Origin: Pontederia crassipes | Taxonomy: Eukaryota > Streptophyta > Magnoliopsida > Commelinales > Pontederiaceae | Direction: 5' to 3' | Length of the DNA stretch: 64,000 bases | Assembly (NCBI GenBank): GCA_030549335.1 | Contig: CM060193.1 | Span: 63,770,646 to 63,834,645 of the forward strand | In this document: in pieces, positions 35,146 to 47,361 of the stretch | Position numbering within the stretch: position 1 is the first letter of the stretch | How the letters are laid out: each line of letters opens with the position of its first letter | Notes under the pieces: model-generated | What the model was told of the DNA's origin: nothing | The model's database searches: none | What the model saw: the letters and a program-made list of their open reading frames with translations, nothing else | Translations under genes and position numbers: made by a program

Positions 35146-37410
35146 TTATGGATTTCGAAAAATATCTTGTAGGAAGGCGTCTAGATCCCAATTATCGTCA
35201 GGAGAAGGCGCAGTAGGAGTTGAGAACAAGTTGTTGTTGTTGCTACTGCCGCCAATGATGTTGTTGATCCACGCCGCCGCCGTCGTCGTCGTCGTCGCCG
35301 TCGTTAATGTTGCTATTCCTGCGTTGCTTGCGAGCATTGTATTGGGATCATGCTGGAGGTTGGGCATGTTCTGCAAGGATGGCGAGAAAAGATCCGATGA
35401 CGCACTGGGCAAGAAGTCCATGTTGTTGTTGATCCACGCCGTGGACGTCGTTGTTAATATTGATGTTCCTGCGTTGCTGGCGAACATGGGATTGGGGTCA
35501 TGCAGGATGTTGGGCATGTTCTGCGAAGATGGCGAGAAAATATTCGAGGGGGAAACGGGCATGAAGCTCGTGCTGTTGTTGTTGATCCACGCCGTCGTGG
35601 TCGTCGTTAATATTGATGTTCCTGCGTTGCTGGCGAACGTAGGATTGATTTCATTCTGGAGCATGGACATGTATTGCGATACACGATCCGTCGGTTCACC
35701 ACTCGGGTCATCAATATCGTCATCCAGGAAGTAGGACAAGTTTTGGCCGAAGGTTGTGGGCGGAGAAGGATTCGGCGGCGGCATCATAGGAGTTGAGGAC
35801 AAGTTGCTGCCGGAACTAGGTAAGGAGCCGCCGCCTCTGATGCCCCTAAAACTCCTTTGTCTCTTGGTCCCCGTACTTGTTGTCGCTCCTGCGTTGCTGG
35901 CGAACGTAGGAAGGGTTCCATTCTGGAGCATCTTCTTGTATTGCGATAAAAGATCCATCGGCTCACCGGGCAAGAAGCTGCCGACTCCACCACTCCCCTT
36001 GGCTCTCTTCGTACTCGGGGCGTCAATATTGTCATCCAGGACGTGGGGCATGTTTTGGCTGAAGGTTGTGGGCGGAGACGGATTCGGCGGCATCACAGGA
36101 GTTGAGGACAAGTCGCTGCCGGTTCTAGGCAAGGAGCCGCCCCGTCCGATGCCCGTAGAGCTCCTTTGTCTCTTGGTCCCCGTACTTGTTGTCGCTCCTG
36201 CGTTGCTGGCGAACGTAGGAAGGGTTCCATTCTGGAGCATCTTCTCGTATTGCGATAAAAGATCCATCGGCTCACCGGGCAAGAAGCTGCCGACTCCACC
36301 ATTCCCCTTGGCTCTCTTCGTACTCGGGGCGTCAATATTGTCATCCAGGACGTGGGGCATGTTTTGGCCGAAGGTTGTGGGCGGAGACGGATTCGGCGGC
36401 ATCATAGGAGTTGAGGACAAGTTGCTGCCGGTACTAGGCAAGGAGCCGCCCCCTCCGATGCCCGTAGAGCTCCTTTGTCTCTTGGTCCCCGTACTTGTTG
36501 TCGCTCCTGCGTTGCTGGCGAACGTAGGAGGAGGGCCAGGCGGCGCGTTGGGCATGTTTCGGCTAAAGGTTGACGGCGACGCGAAAAGACACGCCGGTGG
36601 ACGGGACGAGAAGCTGATGCCTCCGATGTTGGCCGTCCTCGTACTCGTTGTGTCCGTGTCATCTAGGAAGTAGGGTTTGTTTTGGCGGCGGCTCGTTGTC
36701 GGCGGAGTAAAATTCGGTGATGTCATAGGAGTTGAGAATTCGTTGCTCCCGGGACTGCGCAACGAGCCGCCGCCTCCGATGTCCGTAGAGCTCATATTTC
36801 TGTCGGGCGTGCTTTGGTTGAAGGTTGATGGCGCGAAAAGATGCGGCGATATCGGTGGCAATGACGATGTCACCGGAGAGAAAGCCGTCGGACGCCTGTC
36901 CCTGTCCAGCTGATCCCTGACGATCGGCGGCATGACTCCGTCCTCCGTCCAGTTCTCGGCCTCGGGCTCAGCGGCGGCATCGGCGGGGCGGGAGGAGCTA
37001 GCCTGGGCGGCGGCATCGTGGGAGGAAGCGTCGGTGTCGGCGTCGGCGGCTTTGGCGGAGGAGGGGGACGGCGTATAGCCAGTGACCCTCTGGACGAATT
37101 CCTTAAAGTCGCGGGGATGCAGGCAGACGGGCCTATCGGGGAGGATGTGAATGACATGCGGAGCGCGCGTCTGGTTTGGCGGCGGCTGCCCCTCATCCCG
37201 CCGCCTGCGCTGTTGCTGATGCTGAGGAGGCAGCTGCTGGTGGGCGCTTTGCGGCGCCACCTCTTGTCGCGGCGTCGGCTGTGTCTGAGGCTCCCCCGAT
37301 GGTCCCGCCGCATCTGGTCGCGCCGTCGGCTGTGCCTGAGGCTCCCCCGATGGCCCCGCCGCATCTGGTCGCGCCGGCGGCTGTGCCTGATCAGGCTCGT
37401 CCGGGTCCAT
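35146..37410 (-). CDS. VQ-motif protein with expanded internal repeats
   Basis: Intronless frame of 754 codons. Residues 102-111 read FKEFVQRVTG, an exact match to the VQ signature F-x-x-h-V-Q-x-h-T-G, preceded by PVCLHPRD. VQ proteins are plant cofactors that bind WRKY factors, mostly in the nucleus, and their genes often lack introns. Two 17-residue copies of ARPDAAGPSGEPQ.QPT lie at 13-47, then Q- and R-rich stretches. From about residue 288, a 103-residue unit (TFASNAGATTSTGTKRQRS start) occurs nearly three times, almost identical; shorter FASNAGTSILTT units follow to the C-terminus. Basic clusters TKRQR and STKRAK could be nuclear signals. Most VQ proteins have 100-300 residues, so this one is exceptionally long. 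ATG is at 37408-37410. The WRKY partner cannot be told. Confidence 0.88.
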   Translation of the reverse strand: MDPDEPDQAQPPARPDAAGPSGEPQAQPTARPDAAGPSGEPQTQPTPRQEVAPQSAHQQLPPQHQQQRRRRDEGQPPPNQTRAPHVIHILPDRPVCLHPRDFKEFVQRVTGYTPSPSSAKAADADTDASSHDAAAQASSSRPADAAAEPEAENWTEDGVMPPIVRDQLDRDRRPTAFSPVTSSLPPISPHLFAPSTFNQSTPDRNMSSTDIGGGGSLRSPGSNEFSTPMTSPNFTPPTTSRRQNKPYFLDDTDTTSTRTANIGGISFSSRPPACLFASPSTFSRNMPNAPPGPPPTFASNAGATTSTGTKRQRSSTGIGGGGSLPSTGSNLSSTPMMPPNPSPPTTFGQNMPHVLDDNIDAPSTKRAKGNGGVGSFLPGEPMDLLSQYEKMLQNGTLPTFASNAGATTSTGTKRQRSSTGIGRGGSLPRTGSDLSSTPVMPPNPSPPTTFSQNMPHVLDDNIDAPSTKRAKGSGGVGSFLPGEPMDLLSQYKKMLQNGTLPTFASNAGATTSTGTKRQRSFRGIRGGGSLPSSGSNLSSTPMMPPPNPSPPTTFGQNLSYFLDDDIDDPSGEPTDRVSQYMSMLQNEINPTFASNAGTSILTTTTTAWINNNSTSFMPVSPSNIFSPSSQNMPNILHDPNPMFASNAGTSILTTTSTAWINNNMDFLPSASSDLFSPSLQNMPNLQHDPNTMLASNAGIATLTTATTTTTAAAWINNIIGGSSNNNNLFSTPTAPSPDDNWDLDAFLQDIFRNP
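35752..36545. repeat. 309-bp in-frame tandem repeat in the VQ gene
   Basis: GGTTGTGGGCGGAGA recurs at 35752, 36064 and 36373. The steps are 312 and 309 bases, both multiples of three; the 3-base difference is an extra GGC. The third unit is cut at about 36540. Copies differ at only a few positions, so the expansion is recent or kept uniform by gene conversion. Confidence 0.95.
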
Positions 37411-37515
37411 GGGCCTTAGAAAACGAGGTTGTTTCTTGGATGACCAAGAAGTAGGCAGCAGAATTTAAAGAATGGCGAAATTTTGCCTCTATCTAATTTA
37501 AAGTCGCTAATCAGA

Positions 37516-37523
37516 CTTTTATA
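37516..37523 (-). promoter_or_regulatory. TATA box of the VQ gene
   Basis: TATAAAAG on the minus strand, within GTGTATAAAAGTCTG, lies 106 bases before the ATG at 37410. That spacing would give a 5' UTR of about 75 bases. Confidence 0.65.
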
Positions 37524-37559
37524 CACAAGTTATATTTAAAGAAGCTACATTGCATGATG

Positions 37560-39520
37560 ATGACAATGAGATTAAACATATAAATTAGTTTTAGGAATCT
37601 ACAAAATAAAGTGGAAATAAGAAGAGTGAAAATATTATAATTTTTTTAAATAATTGTTTAAACATGTACTAAGTGTCCATTATTTTTTTCAATTTTTGTT
37701 AAGAAAAAAATATCAATTATCAAGTTGATGCTAAATCTCTCATTACTTAATTAGTGAGTTGATCCAACTCAACTCCTCACCGTATCTCAATAAAATATTT
37801 GTTTAACTGCAACTAATTGATTGAAAAATCAATTACTTTGAAAAATGAATTAGTATTTTCTGAACAAAAATGGAAATGCAAAGGAAATTTCATAATTATT
37901 CAAAAAATTAATTATTTTTTTAAAAATTCTATTATTTTCACTCTTCTTATTTTCATTTTTTGTATATTTCTAAAACAATTTTTTTATGTCTAATCTTATT
38001 TTGGTTTCAATATTAATTAAAATAATATGTTTGTTCAATAATTTAATTTATACTATTAAAAAATATTATAGTATGAAGAGAGAGGATAGAAAAACATAAT
38101 AAGAAGAGTGAAAATATTATAATTTTTTTAAATAATTGTTTGAATAAGTACTAAGTGTACACGTAGGGATTGGTATCAAAATGTTCGAATAAATTATTCC
38201 TTAAAAAAAAGGTCTAATATAACGCAGGTGCATGACAACATACGAGTGGGTGCATCAAGATTCGGAAATAGAAGAACTATTTCAGCTTTATATATTTGGT
38301 AAAAATTAATTAATTTTATCAAAATATTAATTTTATAAATATTACATTATTACTTCTCCCAAAATTCTATTATATTTATAAATATTACATTATTACTTCT
38401 CCCAAAATTCTATTATATTTTGGTACGTGCTTACTTCATTAATTAGCTAGCTTTCAAGGTACATGCTAGAAATCTAAAATAGAAGACCTCATGGATATGC
38501 TGCCTGCAGACTTCAGAAACCTGTCTGACATGGAACAAATGGGAAAAAAGCTGCCGAACAGAAGCTGCAAAAAATCTTTATTGTCAAAGTCGACATTTGT
38601 TTGCACTTTAACACTATTTGTTTAATCTTAATGCCAACTCCTATTTGCCCATTATGCCCTCTACTTTTATGATATAAAATATGATTACTTTTTGCTTTTT
38701 CATGTATTTTATTTTAAGGGCGGTAAGCATGTTTTATTTTCTCAAGGTGATAATATTATTATTTATAATTATTACTTTTAAAATTAAATTTAGTGTAATT
38801 ACAAATTTATTAGTGATAAATAACTTACATTTCAACAAGTAATCAACTATATCCAAAACAAATAAGCAATTCAAAATTATTTGGTTGAAAAAAATTGGAG
38901 ATGAAAAATAATTATATCCTACATAATAACTTATGTTGATTAATATTAAATGCGGGAAAACACGTAATATGTTTCTCTATATGAAAATAAAATATGTTTA
39001 TTAGTCAAATAAAATATTTGTATAAAAAATGATAAAAAAACTTTTCATATGGTGCCCTACTGAGTCTCTGTAGGTATGAATTTATGTTTTGAATTAGTAT
39101 TCATATATGAATTCAACATATAAATTCTATTTTATTTATAAAAAATTTTAATTAAATGATAATCGTTATTAAGTATTCATGTGCCTACAATAAAGCAAAA
39201 TTTTCTAGACCCTAAGTCGTTTCCTCTATCTCATTCCTCAATTTGCTCGGCAATCTACAATAATTTAGATTTATCCCACGAGCACCGGATCAATTTAAAT
39301 GTGCATCATCAAATTATTCTGACCTTATTTTTCCATATCAATTTGACAAGTCACTCCCATAGCTAACTATTTGTAATTTTTATGTAATTATTATTAATTT
39401 ATTATTCAAAGAACTTTAATATTTTGGAACATGAGATGACATAGAAAGGATATTTTGAATTATCTAAGCCTTCAATTATTTTAATTACTTTTATAATTTA
39501 TTCGCACCATAATGTACAAC
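37560..39520. other. AT-rich intergenic DNA with several short duplications
   Basis: No gene is seen. AGAAGAGTGAAAATATTATA occurs at about 37621 and again near 38102, and in inverted form near 37925-37950. A 43-bp segment at 38335-38377 is repeated exactly at 38378-38420. The stretch probably holds decayed MITEs. Confidence 0.5.
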
Positions 39521-39521
39521 C

Positions 39522-39523
<2 letters not shown>

Positions 39524-39606
<83 letters not shown>

Positions 39607-39631
39607 GAGAGGAGAGGAGAGGAGAGGAGAG
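39524..39631. repeat. (TA)n followed by (GA)n and (GGAGA)n microsatellite
   Basis: A long uninterrupted TA run to about 39586, then GA repeats, then GGAGA units to about 39631. Confidence 0.95.
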
Positions 39632-42600
39632 CCGGGAATATTATAACACTACGCACCCACATCTTCAGCATTGTTCGATCTGAAATGGACGGATGAGACG
39701 CATGTCGGTTTGCAGTGATTCGAGTGATCGGTTCTCGCAGGTTTGCGATTCATAGGTCATCTGGTTCGTCTCCTCCCCTCAAGAACGGAGGTGACGTTAG
39801 TTGGTCCAAAGTCCATATTCTAAGTATTTTGATGATAGCAAACAAAGAAGATGATGTACTAATGTTGCTCGAAGTGTTAGTTTGAATATGTTAAATAATT
39901 TTCAAAAGAAAAGATTGTTGTAAGATTTCAGTAGTCAAAACGGATGATCGAAATATTTTCGGATGTCCGCTAGACATGTAATATTTTTTCGCAGAAGTAT
40001 TTTTGGGCGGAAGCCGTAAACACATCATGTTATATTTTAAATAAAATTTTACTTATACCTCATGAAAAGAAAATATGTTTTGGAGCTTTATATGAAAAAA
40101 GGTCAAATATTTCATATTTCAAAGTGTTTGATTGTAAATGTTATATCTTGAATATAAAAAATAAATTAGACAAATTTGATGCAAAATGTAATGATGGTGT
40201 GTTTCTTGACTATCTAGTGCAAGCAAAGCATATAAAGTGTATAACAAAAGAACATTAGTCGTTAGTTGTTGAAAAATCTATTAATGTTAAATTCAATGAA
40301 ACTAATAATTTTTTATGACCAAGCAAGTGAATAATGATGAAGAAAAAATAGTTGAAGTGGAAATACATCTGTACAAATTCAAAATGAAGATTTAGAAGAA
40401 GTGAGTATGGATACTTCAAACATGGAACAAATGGAAAAACGACAAGTGTAAGATAATCAAAATATTTCAAAGAATTGGAAACATGTATTATCACATTCAC
40501 TTGACCAAGTTATAAGTAATATAAATGAAAGTATAAAGACTAAACATTTCTTGAAACATTTGTGTGCATTTTTTACGTTTCTTGCACAATTTGAACCTAA
40601 CAATATTGATGATGCTTTAAATGATTCAAATTGGATAAATTCTATGCATGAAGAATTAAATAACTTTGAAAGAAATTGAGTTTGGAAGCTTTTAGAAAGA
40701 CCAAAAGATTATCTCATAATTGGTACTAAATGGATTTTTAAAAATAAACTAGATGAAAATGACATCATAATAAGAAATAAGGCAAGACTTGTAGCAAAAG
40801 GTTATTCACAAATAGAAGAAGTTGATTGTGAAGAAATTTTTGCTCCTGTTGCTAAACTTCAGGTCATTAGAATGCTTTTAGTTTTTGTATGTTTTAAAAG
40901 ATTTAAACTTTTTCAAATGAATATAAATTGGCTTTTCTAAATATTTTTATAAATGAAGAAGTTTATGTTGAGCACCCTCAAGATTTTGAAAAGTCAAATT
41001 TTCCTAATCATGTATTCAAACTTTTCAAAGCTCTTTATGAACTTAAACAAACTCCTAGAGCTTGGTATGAGAGACTAAGTACTTTTTTAATTGAAAATAA
41101 TTTTCAAAAAGAAAAGTTGATACCACATTATTTTTAAAATGTTTGAAAAGTGTTATTTTAATAGTTCATATTTATGGTGTCACTAATGAATGCTTGTGCA
41201 AAGAATTTGAGCCTCTTATGCAAAAAGAATTTGAAATGAGCCTTGTAGGTGAGCTCACATTCGTCTTAGGAATACAAGTCAAGGATGGAATATTTCTCAA
41301 TCAAGAGAAGTATATATGGAAGTGGCTCAAAAGATTTGGAATTGATGAATGTAAGACAAGTTCAACTCCCATGAGTATAATAATAAAATTGGATAAAGAT
41401 GAGAGGGGCAAATCCATTGATCAAAAGAGGTATAAAGATATGATTGGTAGTTTGATTTACTTAATGGCATCTAGGTTGAATATCATATTTATTTTATGCT
41501 TACATGTAAGATTTCAATCCGTGCCTAAAGAATCACACTTAATTGTCGTTAAAAAAATATTGCGTCATTTAAAGCGTACTTGTGATTTAGGCATTTGGTA
41601 TGATAGGAATTCATTTTTTACTTACATGCCTACACCGATGCGGATTTTACCCGATGTAAAGTTGATAGAAAAAACACTAGTGGAATGTGTTACTTTCTTG
41701 ATAGCTCTTTTATAATGAGCTAGCAAAAAACAAAACTCCATCGCACTTTCTAACGCCAAGGCCGAATATATAGTAGTCGATAGTCGTTGTGCACAAATAT
41801 TATAGGTAAATTAACAATTACTTGATTATGCTATAAGTTGTGCAAGTGTACCTATGAAGTGTGAATAATTTGTGACTTGGTTATGCACATATCATTTGTG
41901 AATCGAATTGAATATAAATTCGTGTTGCACAACACAAACATTAAGACCGGTCAATAGCTATTATATCGGTCGATCACTTTAAATCAGACCGGACGCCCGT
42001 TTGATTATCGAACGTCCGATTTTGCTTGACAACATGCGCGCTTCCAAATTGTGCGTCCGAAAGTATTTTGGATGCCCATCAGATTTATATGATCCCTATT
42101 TGTTAAAACGTAAGGCGGATTGAATAAAGGATGTTCGTTAATAATGCATTGATGTGATGAGAACTTAGTTAACGGTCGCCCAAACTTATATCGGTCGTCC
42201 GTTTCACCACTTTATAAAACACCGTCGTGAAAAAAAATTTCTAATTCTTTTGAAACTCTTTTTTTTTGGACGCCCGTTTTTACTTGTCTGCGCCCACCGC
42301 CATCAACGCCCGACTCTGCGACCACTTTGGCGACCTTCCACATGCTGACCACCTTCCGACGAACCCGATTCTATCTCTAGTGGCCGGAGAACTCAATTAC
42401 GTGGTTTGAATGCTCGATTTCTCTTCGATTTTTCTTTCATCTCAAAGCCCTAATCTCTTCTGGCGTAGTCACTCATCACTGCAGGATCCCTCATGCGACT
42501 CTTTGACATTTCTCTCCATCGGTCTCCCTCCTTTGTTTTCCTTCTCTTTGTGTTCCTAAATTAATCGAGTGTAGGTCTTCTATGTCACCCCGGTGTCGTC

Positions 42601-44401
42601 GCTCCCCCTCTTTCTCTCACTGCATTCTCCCCTCTGCTCTCGCCTCATCGATCATCATGATTGTGTTCCAGAGTAGTCAATCTTTCTCCTCTTGCTTCCA
42701 CCGCACCAACATCATCGTCCTTGTCATCATCATCATAGTTCTCGCCATCGTCCGTGCTCTGTTCTCTTGTTCCGATCGTTGTGGCATCGTCGCGCCATCT
42801 TCCTCTACTCCCACCGATTTTCTCCTCCTACTCTCATCGCCTGCTATGACGGTCATCGTTTTGGAGTTTCGGTTGACCTTCTAGTGAGATGATCATACTT
42901 ATCGCACTTACCGTTCCTCCGGTAATTCATTTGATTTTATCGCCTACTTCCTCGAATAATCTGTGAATCATGCCACCAACAAAGACTCTTGCTTTTGGTC
43001 CTCAGAAAAGCAAGGCCCAGGCTTCCTCATCTCGTCCAACTTCAGCCTCACCAACATGACCTCCAAAAGAGTTTGATTCTCTTCTCTTTGTCGACGTGGA
43101 CGTTGCCTTGAATTTCGAACCACTATTTGCCTCAAGAGAAGTGGCTCAGAACTATCAGGTATATTGGAATTCATTAAACATGCATTTTGTACATGATCTC
43201 TTTGACAGCATTAGGTGGCTACAACTCCTTAACGTCAAAGAACCAGTCTATCCGTGGTTGGTTAGACTCTTCTATGCCAACTTCAAAGCTCCCAAAACCC
43301 ATCTTATGTAACCTCTAGAGTTCTCGGTCACAACACCAAAATTTCCATCCATAATTTGTACGATTTCAAACGTTCCCCATGGGGTCTTGAAAATATTGTA
43401 TCTCATAAGTGGCCTTCCAATATTTCTATATCTGAGGCTCTTGAGGTCATCTTTTGTGGTGAGGTAGAACATATCCCGATAAAAGGAATTCTGAAGGCAT
43501 TGAGTCCCTCACTTCTTGTTGCTCACCACATTGTTAGTAGGATTATCTTTCCTCGTTCTGGCCATTACGCTGACATGACTTATTATGATCTTCGTCTAGT
43601 TTATTGTATTCTCTGGAATGATCTTCCTCAAGTGAACGTTGGGGCCTATATGATTCACCACTTCATGTCCATTAAAGAAAAGATTGATTTCAAACACTCT
43701 CACAATCTTGTTCTTCACTATGGTTATTTTCTTACTCGGATCTTTCGTGAGAGTGGTATCATCATTCCTGAGTCAGAGGTGTGTTGCAATGAGCGGTCCA
43801 CAAATATCATTGGGAAGTCCACCTTGAAGCGTAAGGACTTGTTCTTAAGGAGAATGAGTGGGTCTTCGCCAACACGGGACAAGAAGCATCACATGATTCA
43901 GAGTCTAACGATGCTACTGATACTGACGCTTCTATAGGTGCTACTACTAGAGAGGATACGGGTCCCTCATGAGAATCTTATTTACTTCCCACACCTACAC
44001 CGACTACTGGATGGGGTTCTTCTACTTATACAGGTCCCTCACGTGATGAGTGGGATGGGATGAAGACACGCTTGGATGGCATAGCTACACATATGGATCG
44101 TATGGATGCTCGTATGGATGGCATGGTCGCACATATGGAGCGCTTGGAGATCGATCTTCATCGCACACAAGATTGTTTCTTTGCGTACTTTCACTCTCAG
44201 GGATTCGACACTTCACCATATGAGAGAGCTACGCCTCCACCGCTCGACGATGCTCCAAATGCTTAGTTTCTTTTCTTTTTATTTGTTACCCATTTTGATG
44301 ACAGTCAAAAGGGGGAGATTTGTGTTATGATGAGGATTATGATATGATGTGATGTATGATGGATATTGTTATGGATGGTTATCTTTTCTGATTTATGCTT
44401 A

Positions 44402-44404
44402 TGG
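44402..44404. repeat. TGG target-site duplication of CACTA 1 (left)
   Basis: TGG at 44402-44404 is repeated at 53220-53222 directly outside the other end, the 3-bp duplication typical of CACTA elements. Confidence 0.9.
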
Positions 44405-45106
44405 CACTACAAGAATTTGAGCTATTAGCTACGGAGATATCTCTAACAAATCCGTAGGTAATACCGTCGCAAATAATATTAACGTCGGATTTGCTACAGA
44501 TTCGGAACAGAGTACATCTGTAGCTAATACCTCGTCGCTGATTGCGACACAAATTTGTGTCCCTATTTTTGTAGCTAATTATGTGTGTTGTCGTCCCTAA
44601 TCCGTCCCTAATTTGTGGCAAATCTTAATTATTAGAATTCAAAATCGGTAGCTAATATGTCACTAAGTAGTAACTATAATGTTACGGCGATAAAATAATT
44701 ATATTTTTTGTGACTATTTGTCCTTATTCTATAGCTAATTTTTATCACAATTGGTCCCCACAGTTTGCCGTTTGTCTCAAAACTGTCACAATCCAGTCAC
44801 AAATTAATAATAATTTTTTCACAATAATATCGTTTATATCAAATTATTAATTATACAATGAAATAAATGACAATACAATAACCAATATAACAAAAATCTC
44901 TATATATCATTTTTCGATTGATAAAGTGGAGCTAAATGCTCATTACAAAGTTTAAATAGAGTATATGAATACATCACACTGGGTACAAAAGTCCTCACTA
45001 GATCATCAAAGAAGCACTAATCAAGTTCATCATTTCATAGTTCGGGACGGTAAGCGAAAAAACCCTATAAAGAATATACAACACATAATAGCAATAAAAG
45101 TCTGCA

Positions 45107-45238
45107 TGTGATCTCCTGCAGCGAGGTGCAGCCGCTCAGCGCCATAGTCAGCTCGAACTCGTCTCGCAACATCTGCAGCACCTTCCTCACGCCAGCCTCG
45201 CCTTCAGCAGTCAAGGAGAATGCGACTGGCCTTCCAAT
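45107..45238 (-). pseudogene. Captured exon of peroxisomal glycolate oxidase (GLO/GOX)
   Basis: 44 codons read [20 protein letters not shown], then [16 protein letters not shown] and CTSLQEIT. This is the highly conserved C-terminal part of plant (S)-2-hydroxy-acid oxidase (glycolate oxidase), an FMN enzyme of photorespiration. The exon starts right after a good splice acceptor (ATGGATGCAG), so an intron piece was captured with it. After EIT the sequence leaves the family pattern and runs 13 codons to a stop. Only this fragment of the roughly 370-residue enzyme is present, without the FMN site as a whole. The frame has no stop or frame change, so capture was rather recent or the frame is still read. 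Confidence 0.9.
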
Positions 45239-45338
45239 CTGCATCCATTTTAAGGGGGCATGGAAGTAAGTACACAAGACAGGGAGATGCATGCTGATGC
45301 TGCAACAGTCACAGGCATTCATCCCTGCATGCATGCCT

Positions 45339-45518
45339 GAACTAGTAGTGTTTGACATATATGTATAAAGCTGATCAAGATGAGCTTATCTATCTATGTA
45401 CCATTGCAGACGTCTGAACTAGTAGTGTTTGACATATATCTGCTGGGAAGGAGAGCATATATAATTTATTGCAACATTGGTAGTTATAATTTATTGAACT
45501 AGTAGTGTTTGACATATA
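45339..45518. repeat. Threefold repeat of GAACTAGTAGTGTTTGACAT
   Basis: The word GAACTAGTAGTGTTTGACAT plus ATAT occurs near 45341, 45418 and 45495, about 77 bases apart, with diverged sequence between. It lies in the captured-gene part of CACTA 1, just upstream (on the minus strand) of the glycolate oxidase exon. Confidence 0.85.
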
Positions 45519-45519
45519 T

Positions 45520-46610
45520 CTTATTTTTTGGAGCATCATTGCAACATTTCTAACATATCATCTAAGAAGTCATCATGTTATAATTTATTGGCATTTCCAT
45601 GGACAATGTATATCTGTACAAGTAAACATAGAAAATGTGCTCATTTTGCTTACAACAAACAATATGCTATCTTTTCGAAAAGATAAATATATATAATTAA
45701 TTCAAGTAATCATGGAATGTCGATTCACTCATGAATGCTAGTTTTTGTTGCTCTTGGTATTTAGTGACTGAGCTTTTACTTCATATACAGTAAAGGTTGG
45801 ATGAACATATGGTGGTGTATAATGTATAATGTATTCTATAAAGATGCCTTCTGATCTACCAAGGCAAGTGGTGGATGATCAAATGATGGTGTATATGGGA
45901 TATTTATATGTACAAAACTTATAATATATATACGCAGTATGTGCATACTTCCTGATCATAGTACGTATGACCCAGTGATATAGTACAGATGGTGCAGAAA
46001 CAACAAAGAAGTGGAGACATCACAACGGATGATTTAAGAAAGAAAACGAATGCTAATTCTGTTGGTGTTCCAGTGTGCGACAGTACCGTAATCATCATCA
46101 TCAAACACACACGGCGTGTGTTCAGTATTTTCTGTGTTGGAAGAAGACTTCGTGGGCCTGGATCATCAGTGTACCATCTAGGTTGGAATATCTGACAGCA
46201 AAAGATTATTGGCCCTTGTAAAAGTTAATGGTTTCTGCAACACAAACAAAAGATTATTGCGAGTCACGATAGCAGGAGTCTCACTCCTAAGCAATTGCAA
46301 GTTGTAGCATGCATCCGCCAGAAAAAAAAAGTGTTATAATCTTCACTGATTGTTTCTACTGGTGACTACTTCATTGCAACTCTCATATTAAGGAATTGGA
46401 TCAGTCTGAGCTGATCAGCAGAGGTCTTGGCTGAACTAGTCAATTTGAAACCTCATTTACTGAGTTATAAATGTCCAGCTAAGCTGCTACTGAACTCCAG
46501 AGGGTGGTCTTACAGGATTAATTAAACCCACCACCAGTACAAAGCATACAAACCCCTATGCAAAATATAAGTTGCCCCTACACCAAAATTAAGAATCCTT
46601 GATGGAAATC
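45520..46610. other. Part of CACTA 1 without recognised content
   Basis: Neither strand gives a protein family I recognise. The stretch may hold further captured non-coding DNA, since its composition differs from the subterminal repeats. Confidence 0.4.
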
Positions 46611-46619
46611 ACTGCACAA

Positions 46620-46710
46620 GAAAGGCCTCTTCTTGTGCATTCAATTCTCTCAGCTCATCTGATATGATGTTCCCCTCTTTGTCAGGTTGGTTGTCACTAA
46701 GACCAATTTA
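46620..46710 (-). pseudogene. Exon-like piece of unknown origin
   Basis: After a splice-acceptor-like GGTCTTAG the minus strand reads DNQPDKEGNIISDEL and then RELNAQEEAFLVQ before a stop. This looks like the last exon of a gene with its 3' UTR. It does not continue the ArfGAP pieces in frame, so it may come from another gene. I do not recognise the family. Confidence 0.4.
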
Positions 46711-46749
46711 ATCAGAAGTGATGAAAAGATAAGTCATCCTGTGTCATAC

Positions 46750-47191
46750 CTTTGATTGAATAAACTTCTCATTCACTGATATTGGATCAGAGAATTTGGG
46801 CTTCCTTGGAAAGATGTAATCATCTTTCTTGTCAAGTAAACAAAAACTGCATAATAATAATAGCTTATATGTTACCTAAAATACAACAATTACATGCAAT
46901 TTGTAACAACCATTATTTTGCAAAGAAATTTTTAACTGCTGTTGGAAGGTTTATTCATAGTTCTCTAGATACATTTTTCTTCAGAATGCCAGAAAGTCAT
47001 TTTTTGTTGCATAGATAATATGGCGCGCCCATTTATCATAATTCTTACCTAGAATCATCATCTTACCTTCCAAAACTTGCTGATGGTAATAAGTCCTCCC
47101 AAAGGGAATTTGCAAATGTATTACCCAAGGACTGAAACAGGTTAATAACAGAGGGCTCCCATGCTTTTACATCAAGTGTTAGAGACCTTAC
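46750..47191 (-). pseudogene. Captured ArfGAP fragment (AGD/ACAP type), two exons and intron
   Basis: Exon 47191-47067 reads VRSLTLDVKAWEPSVINLF then QSLGNTFANSLWEDLL. Exon 46846-46750 reads DKKDDYIFPRKPKF then SDPISVNEKFIQSK. Both match the second half of the ArfGAP domain and the following segment in plant AGD proteins with BAR, PH, ArfGAP and ankyrin parts, which switch off ARF GTPases at membranes. The first exon ends in phase 2 (125 bases) and the second supplies the missing base (97 bases), so splicing would keep the frame. Splice sites are GT-AG. The zinc-binding cysteines, encoded in an earlier exon, are missing, so the piece cannot be an active GAP. Confidence 0.92.
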
Positions 47192-47361
47192 CTACAATAT
47201 GTAAAATAGAAATGATTACTATGATGTTCAATAACTGGAAAACACAATTTTCCTTTTGTAAACAGAGTTAAGCACTGATATAACTTGCAAATCTGATCAA
47301 CATCCCACAGCATCAGACAAATAACACAAATGCACTCAATAGTTACTAATAAGCTGCTCAC

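Noticed and set aside
35231-36673. Plus-strand frames of 167 and 305 codons
   Set aside because: Shadows of the VQ gene on the minus strand; they inherit its 309-bp repeat and have no motif of their own.
42582-42892. Frames of 66-100 codons between pol and the extra gene of the Sirevirus-like fossil
   Set aside because: Low-complexity S/H/I translations in two frames; treated as spacer of the fossil element.
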